Assembly: GCF_000953635.1 (NCBI RefSeq)
Contig: NZ_LN614830.1
Span: forward strand, 3,178,501-3,242,500
DNA from: Legionella micdadei
Lineage (GTDB): Bacteria > Pseudomonadota > Gammaproteobacteria > Legionellales > Legionellaceae
DNA length: 64,000 nucleotides
Direction of reading: 5' to 3'
Part shown: piece by piece, positions 1 to 8,841 of the stretch
Layout of the letters: each line of letters opens with the position of its first letter
Numbering within the stretch: position 1 is the first letter of the stretch
Program-made: the position numbers and the translations under genes
Notes under the pieces: generated by a model
Seen by the model: the letters and a program-made list of their open reading frames with translations, nothing else
The model's database searches: none
Told to the model about the DNA's origin: nothing

Positions 1-1008
1 AAATCCATAAACAGCCGCGTAAGGCCCCCAATCATTTTGGGATTTATACCCGAGGATAAATGGTCTCGCCTTGGTTCGTGCTAAGCGTTGGGGCAGGGTA
101 GAGCTGATCATTGAGCTTGAGTAGCGGCCAAAGGGAACAAACATTTGACCTGCGGTGAAATACAATGGTGATTTATCTAAATTACCAATGTTTACGAAGC
201 CCATATTTAAGCTAAACGCTGAGTTAGATACCCGCTGTCCAACTGGAGGCGGTGTTTCATCATAAGCCATGGATATAAATGCTTCGACTTTATCATTTAA
301 AGCCGCAGCAACATCCAGCTCGCTGGAGCCTAAATTGATATCACTGGCATATTTGCCAACATAAGGATGGTCGATAATCGCAACCGGTTCTGCTTTTCCA
401 CTGATAGAGATAATCGGCATATTTGGTTTTGGGTATCCAAGGCTTTCGTAAGCACGGTATAGCCGCCGTCGTTGCTCCATTAACCGAATATCACGATTAA
501 TACTCGAAATATTCACAATATAATCGGAGCCATCGAAAGCAGGCCGTTCTCCAAGATAGGGTGAACTAACTACCGGTGTTCCAGCGATATAGCTAATCAC
601 TCGTCCATCCGCAATTAACGCTGTAGGATAAAATCCTTTTACCTTGTGGTCTTCATGGGCGGTGTATACTGTTAGTGGACTGACATGGACAGTTTTGCCC
701 TTCTTAGTTTCTGCTGGGGTTGTAACAGGCTGTTGATTTTTAGATGTTACATCACCCTTAGCAGCTACTTGGGGACCTTTTTTCACTACAGGTGATTTTT
801 TCGTTATACTCCGTTTTACAGCTGCCTTAGCTGCCGGTTTTATAACTGATTGAGCAACCAATTGCTTTTGCAAACGATCCAACTGGCTTTGCAATTGTCT
901 GGTTTGTTCTTGTAAGCGTCGAATTTCCTGCTGAAGCTCTTCATTATCAGCGGCAAAAATTGAGCTGGACAAAGCAGAAAGTGCTAATATTAGGGCTTTA
1001 TATTTCAC
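1..1008 (-). CDS. DUF3573-type outer-membrane-associated protein, C-terminus off the left edge
   Basis: Reading on the minus strand from a GTG at 1008 gives an open frame of 336 codons that runs off the window edge, so the C-terminus is missing. The GTG is preceded by AGGAG about nine bases upstream. The product begins MKYKALILALSALSSSIFA, a signal peptide. A Glu/Gln/Arg coiled coil follows at about residues 22-52 (EELQQEIRRLQEQTRQL), then a Lys/Ala/Pro-rich linker, then a long beta-rich region with phrases such as SSELDVAAALNDKVEAFISM. Coiled coil plus beta-barrel-like region is the layout of the Legionella DUF3573 family, thought to sit in or on the outer membrane. The assignment is from memory of the family; the molecular role is unknown. 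Confidence 0.75.
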   Translation of the reverse strand, partial: MKYKALILALSALSSSIFAADNEELQQEIRRLQEQTRQLQSQLDRLQKQLVAQSVIKPAAKAAVKRSITKKSPVVKKGPQVAAKGDVTSKNQQPVTTPAETKKGKTVHVSPLTVYTAHEDHKVKGFYPTALIADGRVISYIAGTPVVSSPYLGERPAFDGSDYIVNISSINRDIRLMEQRRRLYRAYESLGYPKPNMPIISISGKAEPVAIIDHPYVGKYASDINLGSSELDVAAALNDKVEAFISMAYDETPPPVGQRVSNSAFSLNMGFVNIGNLDKSPLYFTAGQMFVPFGRYSSSMISSTLPQRLARTKARPFILGYKSQNDWGPYAAVYGF

Positions 1009-1285
1009 ACAACGTACTCCTAAATTATTTTTTTGCTTCCTGATTTAAAGTGGAAAGATCCGTCTCATTTTTTATTCCAACTGAGCTTTAATTTCGAACT
1101 ATGTTCAAGAGAAAAAGCTCCAATAGAATAACTAGGGTTGGCATTTTTCTCAATCTCAAAGTTCAAATTTAAATCAAATTTTGTATAAAAAAGGATGCTT
1201 TTTGAGCCAAGTTGCAGCCAATGTACTTTGAATTCGAACTTAGTGGTCAGAATTTGTCAATATTCCGTATATCTTTGATATAAGA

Positions 1286-1306
1286 AAGCCCATTGAGCAT
1301 GGGCTT
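1286..1306 (-). terminator. Hairpin downstream of the small MOMP paralogue
   Basis: AAGCCCAT and ATGGGCTT form a perfect 8-bp stem around a 5-base loop (1294-1298), 22 bases after the stop of the minus-strand gene ending at 1328. Read on the minus strand the stem is followed by a T-containing tail (TTTCTTAT). Its GC core (GCCCAT) is the same as in the terminator between the two MOMP genes. Probable intrinsic terminator, with a weaker U-tract than the one at 2322-2348. Confidence 0.6.
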
Positions 1307-1327
1307 AAAATGATTTTGACTTTGAAA

Positions 1328-2299
1328 TTAAATAACGTTTCCGACCCAGGTTGCGCCAAAATAAGGGCCGTACAGTCCGAAATCGCTGCTAGCAATATGG
1401 TTGGTCACTCCAAAAGGCCTTCTTGTTTCCAATGCGTTAAAATAATTGATTGCTTGAAAACCACCTTCGAGATTAAGTGTCCCTTCAATCCATTCGTGGG
1501 TATATTTGAGACCTAATTTTGCTTCCATAGTGGGTACCACTATTCTTTGGCTATGGCTATCAATCGCATTGACCACAAAACTTGGACCAGAAATATATCC
1601 TGACACATAGCGATTTACGCCATAGAGAAGGGAAGTTGCAGCGTTACCTGTTACACTGAAACCCTGAAATAGGTTATAAGCATAGTCTACCCCTACAACT
1701 GGGCCAACACCCTCAAAATCAGCATTTTGGAATCGTTGTAAACTTGAAACTGATCTTCGAACAAGTCCAGGAGGTACTACTAAAAATTGATTTGTAGTAT
1801 CAACTCGGATTTTACCGAACTGTAAGCCGCCGTAAAAACGCACTTTTTTCCATGCGCTCATATCAACATGCTGACCAAGCACTAAGTTAACCTGATCAAA
1901 CTGATTTTCAAGGCGCAATCTGAATGGCTCGAACGCAAAAGCGAACGGGATTTCTCCAGCATAGCCATTTCGATCTGAATTCTTATCATAATGAATAAAG
2001 GTCATTGTGATGTCGTTACCGGTATGAAAATGATATGACCCTTGTATCCGGTATCCCCATCCCCATCTGGGCCTGACACTGTTAAAACCATGTTCTGGAT
2101 TGAATTCGTAACCTTTGCCATTAGTATAAGTTGGCTGCAAATAAAGCGCCTGTGCCCCAATGTCCCACTTTTTTGCTTCGCAAGGCACTGTTACATCACC
2201 TGGAGTGCACGAAGGGGCAGGTGCAGGGGAATACATTCCAGCGGAGGCAAAACCACTCACAGCCAAGCTGAGAATTGCCAAGGTTGTTTTTTTCAACAT
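1328..2299 (-). CDS. MOMP-family outer membrane protein (divergent paralogue)
   Basis: A 323-residue porin-like protein of the Legionella major outer membrane protein family. It has a signal peptide (MLKKTTLAILSLAVSGFASA) and then the family hallmark CTPGDVTVPCE, whose two cysteines in MOMP take part in disulfide cross-linking. WDIGAQALYLQPTY and [11 protein letters not shown] are further shared blocks, and the C-terminus is beta-rich as expected of an outer membrane barrel. The frame is open from a GTG at 2305, but the ATG at 2299 has GGAG five bases upstream and is preferred. It lies directly downstream of the larger paralogue with a strong terminator in between and no room for its own promoter after that hairpin, so expression probably depends on readthrough. 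It lacks the Phe/Gly-rich loops of its neighbour. Confidence 0.9.
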   Translation of the reverse strand: MLKKTTLAILSLAVSGFASAGMYSPAPAPSCTPGDVTVPCEAKKWDIGAQALYLQPTYTNGKGYEFNPEHGFNSVRPRWGWGYRIQGSYHFHTGNDITMTFIHYDKNSDRNGYAGEIPFAFAFEPFRLRLENQFDQVNLVLGQHVDMSAWKKVRFYGGLQFGKIRVDTTNQFLVVPPGLVRRSVSSLQRFQNADFEGVGPVVGVDYAYNLFQGFSVTGNAATSLLYGVNRYVSGYISGPSFVVNAIDSHSQRIVVPTMEAKLGLKYTHEWIEGTLNLEGGFQAINYFNALETRRPFGVTNHIASSDFGLYGPYFGATWVGNVI

Positions 2300-2321
2300 G
2301 ATCACTCCGTTAATCTAAAAA

Positions 2322-2348
2322 AAAGCCCATCAACTGGTGATGGGCTTT
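2322..2348 (-). terminator. Rho-independent terminator between the two MOMP genes
   Basis: An 11-bp perfect stem (AAAGCCCATCA / TGATGGGCTTT) with the 5-base loop ACTGG. Read on the minus strand it is followed by a run of eight T, encoded by the A-run 2317-2324. It lies 22 bases after the stop of the larger MOMP gene and 23 bases before the start of the smaller one. This is a textbook intrinsic terminator for the gene at 2371-3513. Confidence 0.9.
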
Positions 2349-2370
2349 AAATACAGCATAAGCCGGCAAA

Positions 2371-3513
2371 TTATACAAAGTTACCAACCCACTTAACACC
2401 AGCGTAAGGACCGTTGAAGGCAACGTTGCTTGAACGCTCTTCGAAGCCCAAGTGACGGCGGAAACCAAAGCCATCAACGATAGTGCCATGGTTGAATACA
2501 GTGTGTCTAGCATTGAAGTAGTTAACCCACATGTAACCAACATCCAGAGTTAAATCACCTGATGCCATAGCATAAGTGTATTTAGCACCCAGTTTACCTT
2601 CCAACTCAGGAACCATAATAGTTCTGTTGTGGTGAGTGCTGAACGCACCGAAGCCAGCTGGTGCAAATCCAGCGCCTGGAAGACCTAGGAATCCAGGGAA
2701 TACAGGGAAGCCTGCAGCAACTGGAACTAGTGACACAGGGAATGCTGGGTCGAATTGGAATGAAGGTCTGCTAGAACCGATCAACAAGGAAGTTGCACCG
2801 TTTGCATAGACGCTGAAGCCATTGCCAACCATGTAGCTCATGTCAGCACCGAAGCGAGGACCGAAACCGTTGAATCTTGCTTCGCGGTGATCGCCAAAGT
2901 TGTTGAAACCGAAGAATCCAGCACCGAATCCAGGACCAAATCCAGCAAAGCCAGCTCCGAATCCGCCTAAACCGAATGCACCAAACCCGTTGCCATTGCG
3001 ACGGTGGTCAGCGATTCTAGCGTATTGAACACCACCGTGGAAGCGGATAACTTTCCACTCGCTGAAATCAACGTGTTGGCCGAGCTCAACGTTAACAGCG
3101 TCCCAACGAGGACCTCTGTTACGGTTATTGTCCCAACCCCAACCATTGTGGTGGTGGTTATCGTCGCTGTTGGTTAGGTGGTACCAGTTAACATTAATGT
3201 CGTTACCAGTGTGGAAATGGTAAGAACCTTCTAATTTGAAGCCCCAATTCCAGTCATTACGCCAGCTGTTATTCCATCGAGTCTCGCTGAAAAAGCCAGA
3301 ATCGAAGCTGTTGCCGAAACCACCCCACCAGTTAGCATTGCCGTTGGTGTAAGTAGTATCTAGGTAAAGGGCTTGTACACCGAAATCCCAAGCAGTTCTT
3401 TCGCAAGGAACTGTGACATTACCAGGGGTACAAACAGGACCCATGGTGCCAGCAAATACTGCACTGCTGCTTAAAGCAAGAACAGCTACCGCTGTTTTCT
3501 TCAAATATGACAT
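2371..3513 (-). CDS. ompS: Major outer membrane protein (MOMP, OmpS type)
   Basis: A 380-residue member of the Legionella MOMP porin family. The signal peptide [21 protein letters not shown] is followed by [20 protein letters not shown], nearly the mature N-terminus I remember for L. pneumophila [27 protein letters not shown] and [10 protein letters not shown] are conserved strands. The protein is longer than the roughly 300-residue L. pneumophila form because of two Phe/Gly/Pro-rich insertions, residues 175-206 (DNA 2896-2991) and 258-290 (DNA 2644-2742), likely surface loops. GGAG lies eight bases before the ATG. A consensus-like promoter lies 110 bases upstream and a strong terminator follows, so it is probably a monocistronic, highly expressed gene. 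The symbol follows the L. pneumophila name; the paralogue next door makes orthology uncertain. Confidence 0.92.
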   Translation of the reverse strand: MSYLKKTAVAVLALSSSAVFAGTMGPVCTPGNVTVPCERTAWDFGVQALYLDTTYTNGNANWWGGFGNSFDSGFFSETRWNNSWRNDWNWGFKLEGSYHFHTGNDINVNWYHLTNSDDNHHHNGWGWDNNRNRGPRWDAVNVELGQHVDFSEWKVIRFHGGVQYARIADHRRNGNGFGAFGLGGFGAGFAGFGPGFGAGFFGFNNFGDHREARFNGFGPRFGADMSYMVGNGFSVYANGATSLLIGSSRPSFQFDPAFPVSLVPVAAGFPVFPGFLGLPGAGFAPAGFGAFSTHHNRTIMVPELEGKLGAKYTYAMASGDLTLDVGYMWVNYFNARHTVFNHGTIVDGFGFRRHLGFEERSSNVAFNGPYAGVKWVGNFV

Positions 3514-3622
3514 GCTTCATCTCCACTTTTTTATTATTAATTTCCCGTTTAGCCGTCAAACCACATCATGGGATTGACCACAGTACGCAATCATCGCTCT
3601 ATCCGAGAACGTACATAGGCAG

Positions 3623-3651
3623 ATTATCAAGTGCTACTTTATCAAAGTCAA
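3623..3651 (-). promoter_or_regulatory. Sigma-70-like promoter of the MOMP gene
   Basis: Read on the minus strand, TTGACT (3651-3646) and GATAAT (3628-3623) are separated by exactly 17 bases. Each element matches the sigma-70 consensus at five of six positions. The predicted start point would leave an untranslated leader of about 100 bases before the ATG at 3513. Only the motifs and spacing are visible. Confidence 0.65.
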
Positions 3652-4119
3652 CACCATTTCCACAAATTTTCTCTATTAATTCGATAAATTATTTAGCTTT
3701 GAGGTCAACAATGTTTCTTTTGTGCTCACAGTAATTAATTCGTCACCATTCATTTGAGCTAGTTTATAAGCTTAATAGACTAAAAAAGCTTAGACTTAGG
3801 TGCCAATTAATTTTTCAAGCTATTTAACTATTTGGAATCAATAGGTTGACTAAACTTGCATTACTGTATCAGAAAAGAAGTGATGTAGACAATATTTATT
3901 AAATGGTTCTTTGCCTAAAAACTCCCACTTTGAACAGGATAAAAAAATAAAACAGAGCAAAATAATTACCTCTCCCATACTATCTCACAGGAATGATTCG
4001 CGGATTCAACAGTGGAGAATGACGACCTGATTCCATGGATAAACAGGGGAACGTTGACTTTAAAGAGACGTAATTTTTGATTTTTTGCTACACAACGAGA
4101 AATTATTCCCTGATGCGAT
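3652..4119. other. Gene-free AT-rich stretch between MOMP and motY
   Basis: About 470 bases with no open frame that looks coding: the two short plus-strand frames here have no recognisable similarity and poor starts. The stretch is strongly AT-rich. The genes on both sides are on the minus strand, so it holds the motY 3' region and the distal upstream region of the MOMP promoter. No tRNA or strong hairpin was seen. Confidence 0.5.
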
Positions 4120-5154
4120 TTATTTAATAATTTTAACCACTACCCGACGGTTCACTTTCTTCCCGGCTTCGGTATCATTGGGTGCAGTGGGATTTTTAAC
4201 CCCATACCATGTCACTGACAGGCGAGTTTCATGTATACCTAGGCTTATTAAATATTCTTTGACGGCTTTTGCTCGAGCTTCCGATATCGCATTGTTGTAT
4301 GATTTACGTCCCGTATTATCTGTATACCCTGCAATTTTTACTTTTTTTACTAAATGATCAGCTAAACAATATTGAGCAACTTTTTGCAATTGTTGTTTGG
4401 CGGTATCGCTTATCTCGAAGCTATCTGATTCAAAAAACAATGTCGAAATTCGCACACTAGTGAAATCAAAAGGCAATAAATTGCCTAAGCAACGTTGATA
4501 ACGTGAATAGACTTCCTGAAAGTGAATGGGTGATAGCGATACCGATACAGGGAAACCCTGTTCTGATAGGTATTGAAAGCTGGTTTGGTATCCTTCATAG
4601 AGATAGTTTAGTAGCTTGATTGCAGGCTCTCTCGACAAATAGATTGCATATTCGCCTGGATTCACTGATGTTTTAGTGATTAAGTATACCTGCTTTCCTG
4701 GTTTCCATACCGGCGGCTTAGCGAAAACCACCGCAGAACGTTGTTTTGCAACTTGTTGCCAGTTGGTAAGAATGAAATGCGCTGGCTTTGCCGCATATTG
4801 CTCAAAATAAGCAATGCCGTAATTAGGCACAGTTAAAGACAAACCACAACGTAAGCGATTTCCAGTCATCCGCCAATTTTCTTCACCCATAGGACTTGTG
4901 TAATAGAGTGTAACAGGGCCAGCTAAACTGACTGGCGCAAGGATAGACAGCATTATTATTCTTAAGCAAAAGAATACATTAACCTTTGCATTTTCGATTA
5001 ACTTTGGTATGTTCAGAAAATCAATTCTTTGCTTTTCCTGCTGCACTCTCACTAGAGGAAATTTACGGACGATTCTTATCTTGCTTGCCTTTGAGCAAAA
5101 TAAAAACACACTTAGGAGGGCTAAAAACTCATTTGTTGTGAGTGTAGGTACCAT
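4120..5154 (-). CDS. motY: MotY-like OmpA-family protein (flagellar T-ring component)
   Basis: MotY binds peptidoglycan and forms the T-ring around the flagellar basal body in Vibrio and Pseudomonas, helping to anchor the stator. The C-terminal third is an OmpA-like domain (KIAGYTDNTGRKSYNNAISE, then RLSVTWYGVKNP and NRRVVVKI). The preceding domain has the MotY-type elements NRLRCGLSLTVPNYG, LSPIHFQEVYSRYQRCLGNL and LLPFDF. Its divergent neighbour is pyrC followed by rnt, the arrangement I recall for Pseudomonas motY. The start is uncertain. The longest frame begins at 5154, but the secretion signal LRIIMLSILAPVSLAG lies at residues 64-79, so translation may really begin near 4953 (ATG) or at a nearby weak start. 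No strong ribosome binding site supports either. Confidence 0.82.
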   Translation of the reverse strand: MVPTLTTNEFLALLSVFLFCSKASKIRIVRKFPLVRVQQEKQRIDFLNIPKLIENAKVNVFFCLRIIMLSILAPVSLAGPVTLYYTSPMGEENWRMTGNRLRCGLSLTVPNYGIAYFEQYAAKPAHFILTNWQQVAKQRSAVVFAKPPVWKPGKQVYLITKTSVNPGEYAIYLSREPAIKLLNYLYEGYQTSFQYLSEQGFPVSVSLSPIHFQEVYSRYQRCLGNLLPFDFTSVRISTLFFESDSFEISDTAKQQLQKVAQYCLADHLVKKVKIAGYTDNTGRKSYNNAISEARAKAVKEYLISLGIHETRLSVTWYGVKNPTAPNDTEAGKKVNRRVVVKIIK

Positions 5155-5222
5155 TTTTTGCTCATCCAGCTTAGAACCATGTTATCCTTTGCGGTATCGG
5201 CAAACTTACCGGAACCTTTAAT

Positions 5223-6257
5223 GTGAAAACCTTAACTATTACTCGCCCTGACGATTGGCACGTACATTTTCGCGATGGATTAGTTTTACAACACACCGCA
5301 CCAGCAACCGCCCGCTATTTTTCACGTGCATTGATTATGCCTAATTTAAAACCGGCACTTACAACGGTAGACGCCGTAATTGCCTACCGTGAAAGGATTT
5401 TAACTGTCTTAGGAAACGATTTTGATTTTACCCCTTATATGACCCTCTATCTTAATGAGAATGTGTCCCCTCAAGATCTCGCAAGCATTAAAACTTTTCC
5501 ATACATCTTAGGGGCAAAACTCTATCCTGCTGGAGCGACAACGAATTCCGAGGAAGGGGCTCGTTCATTAACCGCGCTCTATCCTTTATTTGAAATCATG
5601 CAGCAACAAAATCTGGTATTGCAAATTCATGGCGAGGTAACGCGGGGGGATATTTTTTACCGCGAAGCTGAATTTATTGAGAGTTGTTTGGCTCCATTGT
5701 TACGTGATTTTCCTAGACTACGAATTGTTCTTGAACATATTTCAACCCAAACTGCTGTCGATTTCGTTATGCAATCTCCTCATAATGTAGCAGCGACCAT
5801 AACACCCCATCATTTATTTTATAATCGCAATGATCTATTAGCTGGAGGAATAAGACCTCATTATTATTGCTTACCGATTCTAAAACGGGAAAGTGATCAG
5901 CAAGCCCTGCAAAAAGCGGCAATAAGTGGCAACCCCAAATTTTTTGCCGGAACGGACAGCGCCCCACACGCTAAAGCAAATAAAGAAAGTGCTTGCGGCT
6001 GTGCAGGCATTTATTCAGCACCCTATGCTATTGCCATGTATACTCAAATTTTTGATCACCTCGGTAAATTGAACAAACTTAATGCCTTCCTTGGCCAATT
6101 TGGCTCTGAATTTTACCAGCTTCCACTTAACCAATCAGAACTAACATTAATAAAAACGCCACAATCCGTTCCTGAAACGTTGCCTTTAGGAAATGAACGA
6201 GTAGTGCCGGTAGCGGCTGGAGAAAATCTGGAATGGAGTGTTTATGAGTCGGCGTGA
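5223..6257 (+). CDS. pyrC: Dihydroorotase
   Basis: Cyclises N-carbamoyl-aspartate to dihydroorotate in pyrimidine synthesis. The 344-residue length and sequence match the short E. coli-type PyrC. Visible are the metal-binding DDWHVHFRDG near the N-terminus, the carboxylated-lysine region ILGAKLYPAGATTNSEEG, LQIHGEV, ITPHHLFYNRND and the catalytic Asp in FFAGTDSAPHAKANKES. Translation starts at a GTG (5223) with only a weak upstream GGAA. The gene is divergent from motY across 68 bases and overlaps rnt by 14 bases, so pyrC and rnt form an operon. Confidence 0.96.
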   Translation: MKTLTITRPDDWHVHFRDGLVLQHTAPATARYFSRALIMPNLKPALTTVDAVIAYRERILTVLGNDFDFTPYMTLYLNENVSPQDLASIKTFPYILGAKLYPAGATTNSEEGARSLTALYPLFEIMQQQNLVLQIHGEVTRGDIFYREAEFIESCLAPLLRDFPRLRIVLEHISTQTAVDFVMQSPHNVAATITPHHLFYNRNDLLAGGIRPHYYCLPILKRESDQQALQKAAISGNPKFFAGTDSAPHAKANKESACGCAGIYSAPYAIAMYTQIFDHLGKLNKLNAFLGQFGSEFYQLPLNQSELTLIKTPQSVPETLPLGNERVVPVAAGENLEWSVYESA

Positions 6258-6870
6258 TCACATTTTGTGTGAGGAACTGAAAGATAGATTTCGTGGTTTT
6301 TTGCCAGTGGTAGTTGACATCGAAACTGCAGGGATTGATCCACAAAAAAACGCACTTCTGGAAATGTGTATTGTTTTAGTGGAGCTCGATGAACAGGGTT
6401 TTTTTGTTCGCGGTTCAACTTATTTTGAGCATATTTTACCCTTCGAAGGCGCTGAACTGGATAAAAAATCGCTTGAATTTATCCAAGTAGATCCCTTCCA
6501 ACCCCTTCGTTTCGCTATTGAGGAAAAACAAGCATTAGAGAATTTGTTTGCACCCGTTAATAAAGCTCTAAAAAAGACTCAATGCCAACGTGCTGTGTTA
6601 GTAGGTCATAATGCTTGGTTTGATTTACTATTCATCAAAGAAGCCGCCAAACGAACTGGAATTACCTCTCCTTTTCACGCATTTACCTGTTTCGACACCG
6701 CAACTTTAGCAGGGTTTATTTACGGACAGACGGTTTTGGCGAAAGCAGCACACGCTGCAGGGATTGATTTTGACACTAAGGAAGCTCATTCTGCCATTTA
6801 TGATGCGGAAAAAACTGCAGACTTATTTTGCGCCATGGTTAACACCTGGCGCAAAATGCATTCAAGCTAA
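6244..6870 (+). CDS. rnt: Ribonuclease T
   Basis: A DEDD-family 3'-5' exoribonuclease that trims the 3' ends of tRNA and other stable RNAs. The exonuclease motifs are VVDIETAGIDP (Exo I), VGHNAWFDLLF (Exo II) and AHSAIYDAEKTADLF (Exo III, DEDDh type). At 208 residues it has the usual length. The frame opens at a GTG at 6238, but the ATG at 6244 is chosen because GGAG sits five bases upstream. It overlaps the end of pyrC and is convergent with ahpC, leaving a single base between the two stop codons. Confidence 0.95.
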   Translation: MSRRDHILCEELKDRFRGFLPVVVDIETAGIDPQKNALLEMCIVLVELDEQGFFVRGSTYFEHILPFEGAELDKKSLEFIQVDPFQPLRFAIEEKQALENLFAPVNKALKKTQCQRAVLVGHNAWFDLLFIKEAAKRTGITSPFHAFTCFDTATLAGFIYGQTVLAKAAHAAGIDFDTKEAHSAIYDAEKTADLFCAMVNTWRKMHSS

Positions 6871-6871
6871 A

Positions 6872-7477
6872 TTATAAATTATCAGAATGTTCAGCAAGGT
6901 ATTGAGCAACACCCTTAGGAGAAGCTTTCATGCCTGCTTTTCCTTTTTGCCAACCTGCTGGACATACTTCTCCATGCTCTTCGAAAAATTGTACAGCATC
7001 AATGATTCGCAATAATTCATCAATGTTGCGGCCAATCGGTAAATCATTAACAATTTGTGAACGAACCATGCCATTTTTATCAATGACGAAAGCACCGCGA
7101 AAAGCAACACCAGCCACTGGGTGCTCAACACCATAAGATTGACAAATTGTATGAGTGACATCCGCAGCCAGAGTGAACTGAACGGGGCCAATGCCTCCAT
7201 CTTTGATTGCGGTATTACGATAAGCATTATGAGTAAATTGTGAATCGATAGAAACAGCAACTACAGCAACACCCCTTGCTTTAAATTCGTGCATACGGTG
7301 ATCAAGAGCAATTAATTCTGAAGGACATACAAAGGTAAAATCGAGAGGGTAGAAAAATACTAGACCGTATTTGCCTTTTAGTTCCTCATGTAAATTAAAT
7401 TTATCAGTGATCTCACCATTACCTAGTACAGCAGGAACTGTAAAATCTGGGGCTTTTCGTCCAACCAAAACACTCAT
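6872..7477 (-). CDS. ahpC: 2-Cys peroxiredoxin (AhpC/TSA family)
   Basis: Reduces hydrogen peroxide and organic peroxides with thiol reductants. The peroxidatic cysteine is C51 in FYPLDFTFVCPSEL and the resolving cysteine is C172 in EVCPAGW, so this is a typical 2-Cys enzyme. The GG-hm-type loop (GGIGPVQFTL) and the C-terminal extension ending QYLAEHSDNL are present. Full length, 201 residues. AAGGAG precedes the ATG. It lies 52 bases downstream of grxD on the same strand, consistent with co-transcription and a redox role. No ahpF or ahpD partner is adjacent. Confidence 0.95.
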   Translation of the reverse strand: MSVLVGRKAPDFTVPAVLGNGEITDKFNLHEELKGKYGLVFFYPLDFTFVCPSELIALDHRMHEFKARGVAVVAVSIDSQFTHNAYRNTAIKDGGIGPVQFTLAADVTHTICQSYGVEHPVAGVAFRGAFVIDKNGMVRSQIVNDLPIGRNIDELLRIIDAVQFFEEHGEVCPAGWQKGKAGMKASPKGVAQYLAEHSDNL

Positions 7478-7529
7478 CTATATTCTCCTTGGTTAAGCAA
7501 TGTATTTTCTTATGATTATGATGCTTATT

Positions 7530-7847
7530 TCACGATGATACTGCTTCTCGCAATAATGGCTCCAATTCGCCTTGTTGATAAAGCTCCATGATAATATCGG
7601 AACCCCCAATCAACTCACCCTTGACATATAGCTGGGGAAAAGTAGGCCAATCAGCATATTGTGGTAATGTCTGACGGATGTCTGGATTGGCAAGAATATC
7701 CACGTAAGCAAAGGTTACACCGCAAGCATCAAGGCATTGTACAGCACGCGCTGAAAAACCGCATTGGGGCATTTTCGGAGTACCTTTCATGTATAATAAT
7801 ATTGCATTTTCAGTAATTTGCTTTTTGATTTTCTCAATTGTATCCAC
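7530..7847 (-). CDS. grxD: Monothiol glutaredoxin Grx4
   Basis: A 105-residue CGFS-type glutaredoxin involved in iron-sulfur cluster transfer and iron homeostasis. Active site C29GFS lies in KMPQCGFSARAVQ. The glutathione-binding WPTFPQLYVKGELIGGSDI is also visible. Translation appears to start at a GTG at 7847 with AGGTG a few bases upstream. It sits between ahpC and the divergent sodB, giving a compact oxidative-stress and iron cluster. Confidence 0.95.
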   Translation of the reverse strand: MDTIEKIKKQITENAILLYMKGTPKMPQCGFSARAVQCLDACGVTFAYVDILANPDIRQTLPQYADWPTFPQLYVKGELIGGSDIIMELYQQGELEPLLREAVSS

Positions 7848-8195
7848 CAGAGCACCTATAAAAAATAAAAACAGTCCTAATTATGGCGAAAATAAGGTCA
7901 ATTAGCAACTTAGGCCATTTTCCCTAACACAAAAAAGAAGGTTTATCTCTAACTTCTTAAAAGATGAATCAACTAGCAAAAAATAAAAGCCGAATTTTAG
8001 TCGCTTGCAAACAAGATAGATAAAATTTAGAGTAACAAGCTCTATGTGTTTCAAATGATATCTTTCATTATAAATTTCTTACGGTATTTTCAGTTTCCTA
8101 TACCTAATTTTTTACTCAGACATTTCATGGAGCTGACCTGGTACTTATAATGAATCCTGATAAACTTATCAATTCAACTACTATAGGAGATTTTT
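7848..8195. promoter_or_regulatory. Divergent grxD/sodB upstream region
   Basis: A 348-base AT-rich region between divergent grxD and sodB, with no coding frame. A perfect TATAAT lies at 8146-8151, 44 bases before the sodB ATG and well placed as a -10 element for sodB. No convincing -35 is found 16-18 bases upstream of it. No clear Fur box was recognised by eye. The region must hold the promoters of both genes; everything beyond the TATAAT is unsupported. Confidence 0.45.
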
Positions 8196-8777
8196 ATGGC
8201 ATTTACCCTACCAGCTTTGCCTTACGCAAAGAATGCGTTAGCACCTTATATTTCCGAAGAAACTTTAGAGTATCATTATGGGAAACACCATAATGCCTAT
8301 GTCACTAACCTTAATAAACTCGTTGATGGTACAGAATACGAGAATTTAAGCTTAGAAGACATCATTAAGAAAACGCGCTCTGGCGGAATATTTAATAATG
8401 CAGCCCAAATTTGGAATCATACCTTTTATTGGCACTGCCTAAGCCCCAAAGGTGGAGATGAACCGACAGGGAAATTAGCTGACAAAATTGCTAAAACATT
8501 TAATTCTTTCAATGAATTTAAAGAGCAATTTACTCAAACTGCTATTGCGACCTTTGGATCTGGCTGGGCCTGGTTAGTCCAAGATAAAGATGGCGCACTT
8601 AAAATTATCAGCACCTCTAATGCTGGAACACCGATGACGGAAAACCAGCAGGCATTATTGACTTGTGATGTTTGGGAGCATGCCTATTATATTGATTACC
8701 GTAACGCGCGCCCGGAGTACCTAAAAGCATTTTGGTCTCTGGTTAATTGGGATTTCGTCGAATCTAATTTGCTCTAA
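8196..8777 (+). CDS. sodB: Superoxide dismutase (Fe)
   Basis: Converts superoxide to oxygen and peroxide in the cytoplasm. The 193 residues follow E. coli SodB closely. Metal ligands can be placed at H27 ([12 protein letters not shown]), H75 ([12 protein letters not shown]), D158 and H162 ([12 protein letters not shown]). The Gln of NNAAQIWNH is the residue characteristic of the iron form. GGAG lies six bases before the ATG. Downstream, before the argD-like gene, lies a 109-bp inverted repeat. Confidence 0.97.
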   Translation: MAFTLPALPYAKNALAPYISEETLEYHYGKHHNAYVTNLNKLVDGTEYENLSLEDIIKKTRSGGIFNNAAQIWNHTFYWHCLSPKGGDEPTGKLADKIAKTFNSFNEFKEQFTQTAIATFGSGWAWLVQDKDGALKIISTSNAGTPMTENQQALLTCDVWEHAYYIDYRNARPEYLKAFWSLVNWDFVESNLL

Positions 8778-8841
8778 ACTGGAATTAATATGGCTTAAAA
8801 AGGTCTGTTTTTGAGCAAGACAAATTGATCCTTTTGCCTTC

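Noticed and set aside
2042-2350. 102-codon plus-strand frame antisense to the small MOMP gene
   Set aside because: Shadow of a well-supported minus-strand gene; no start signal and no protein-like composition.
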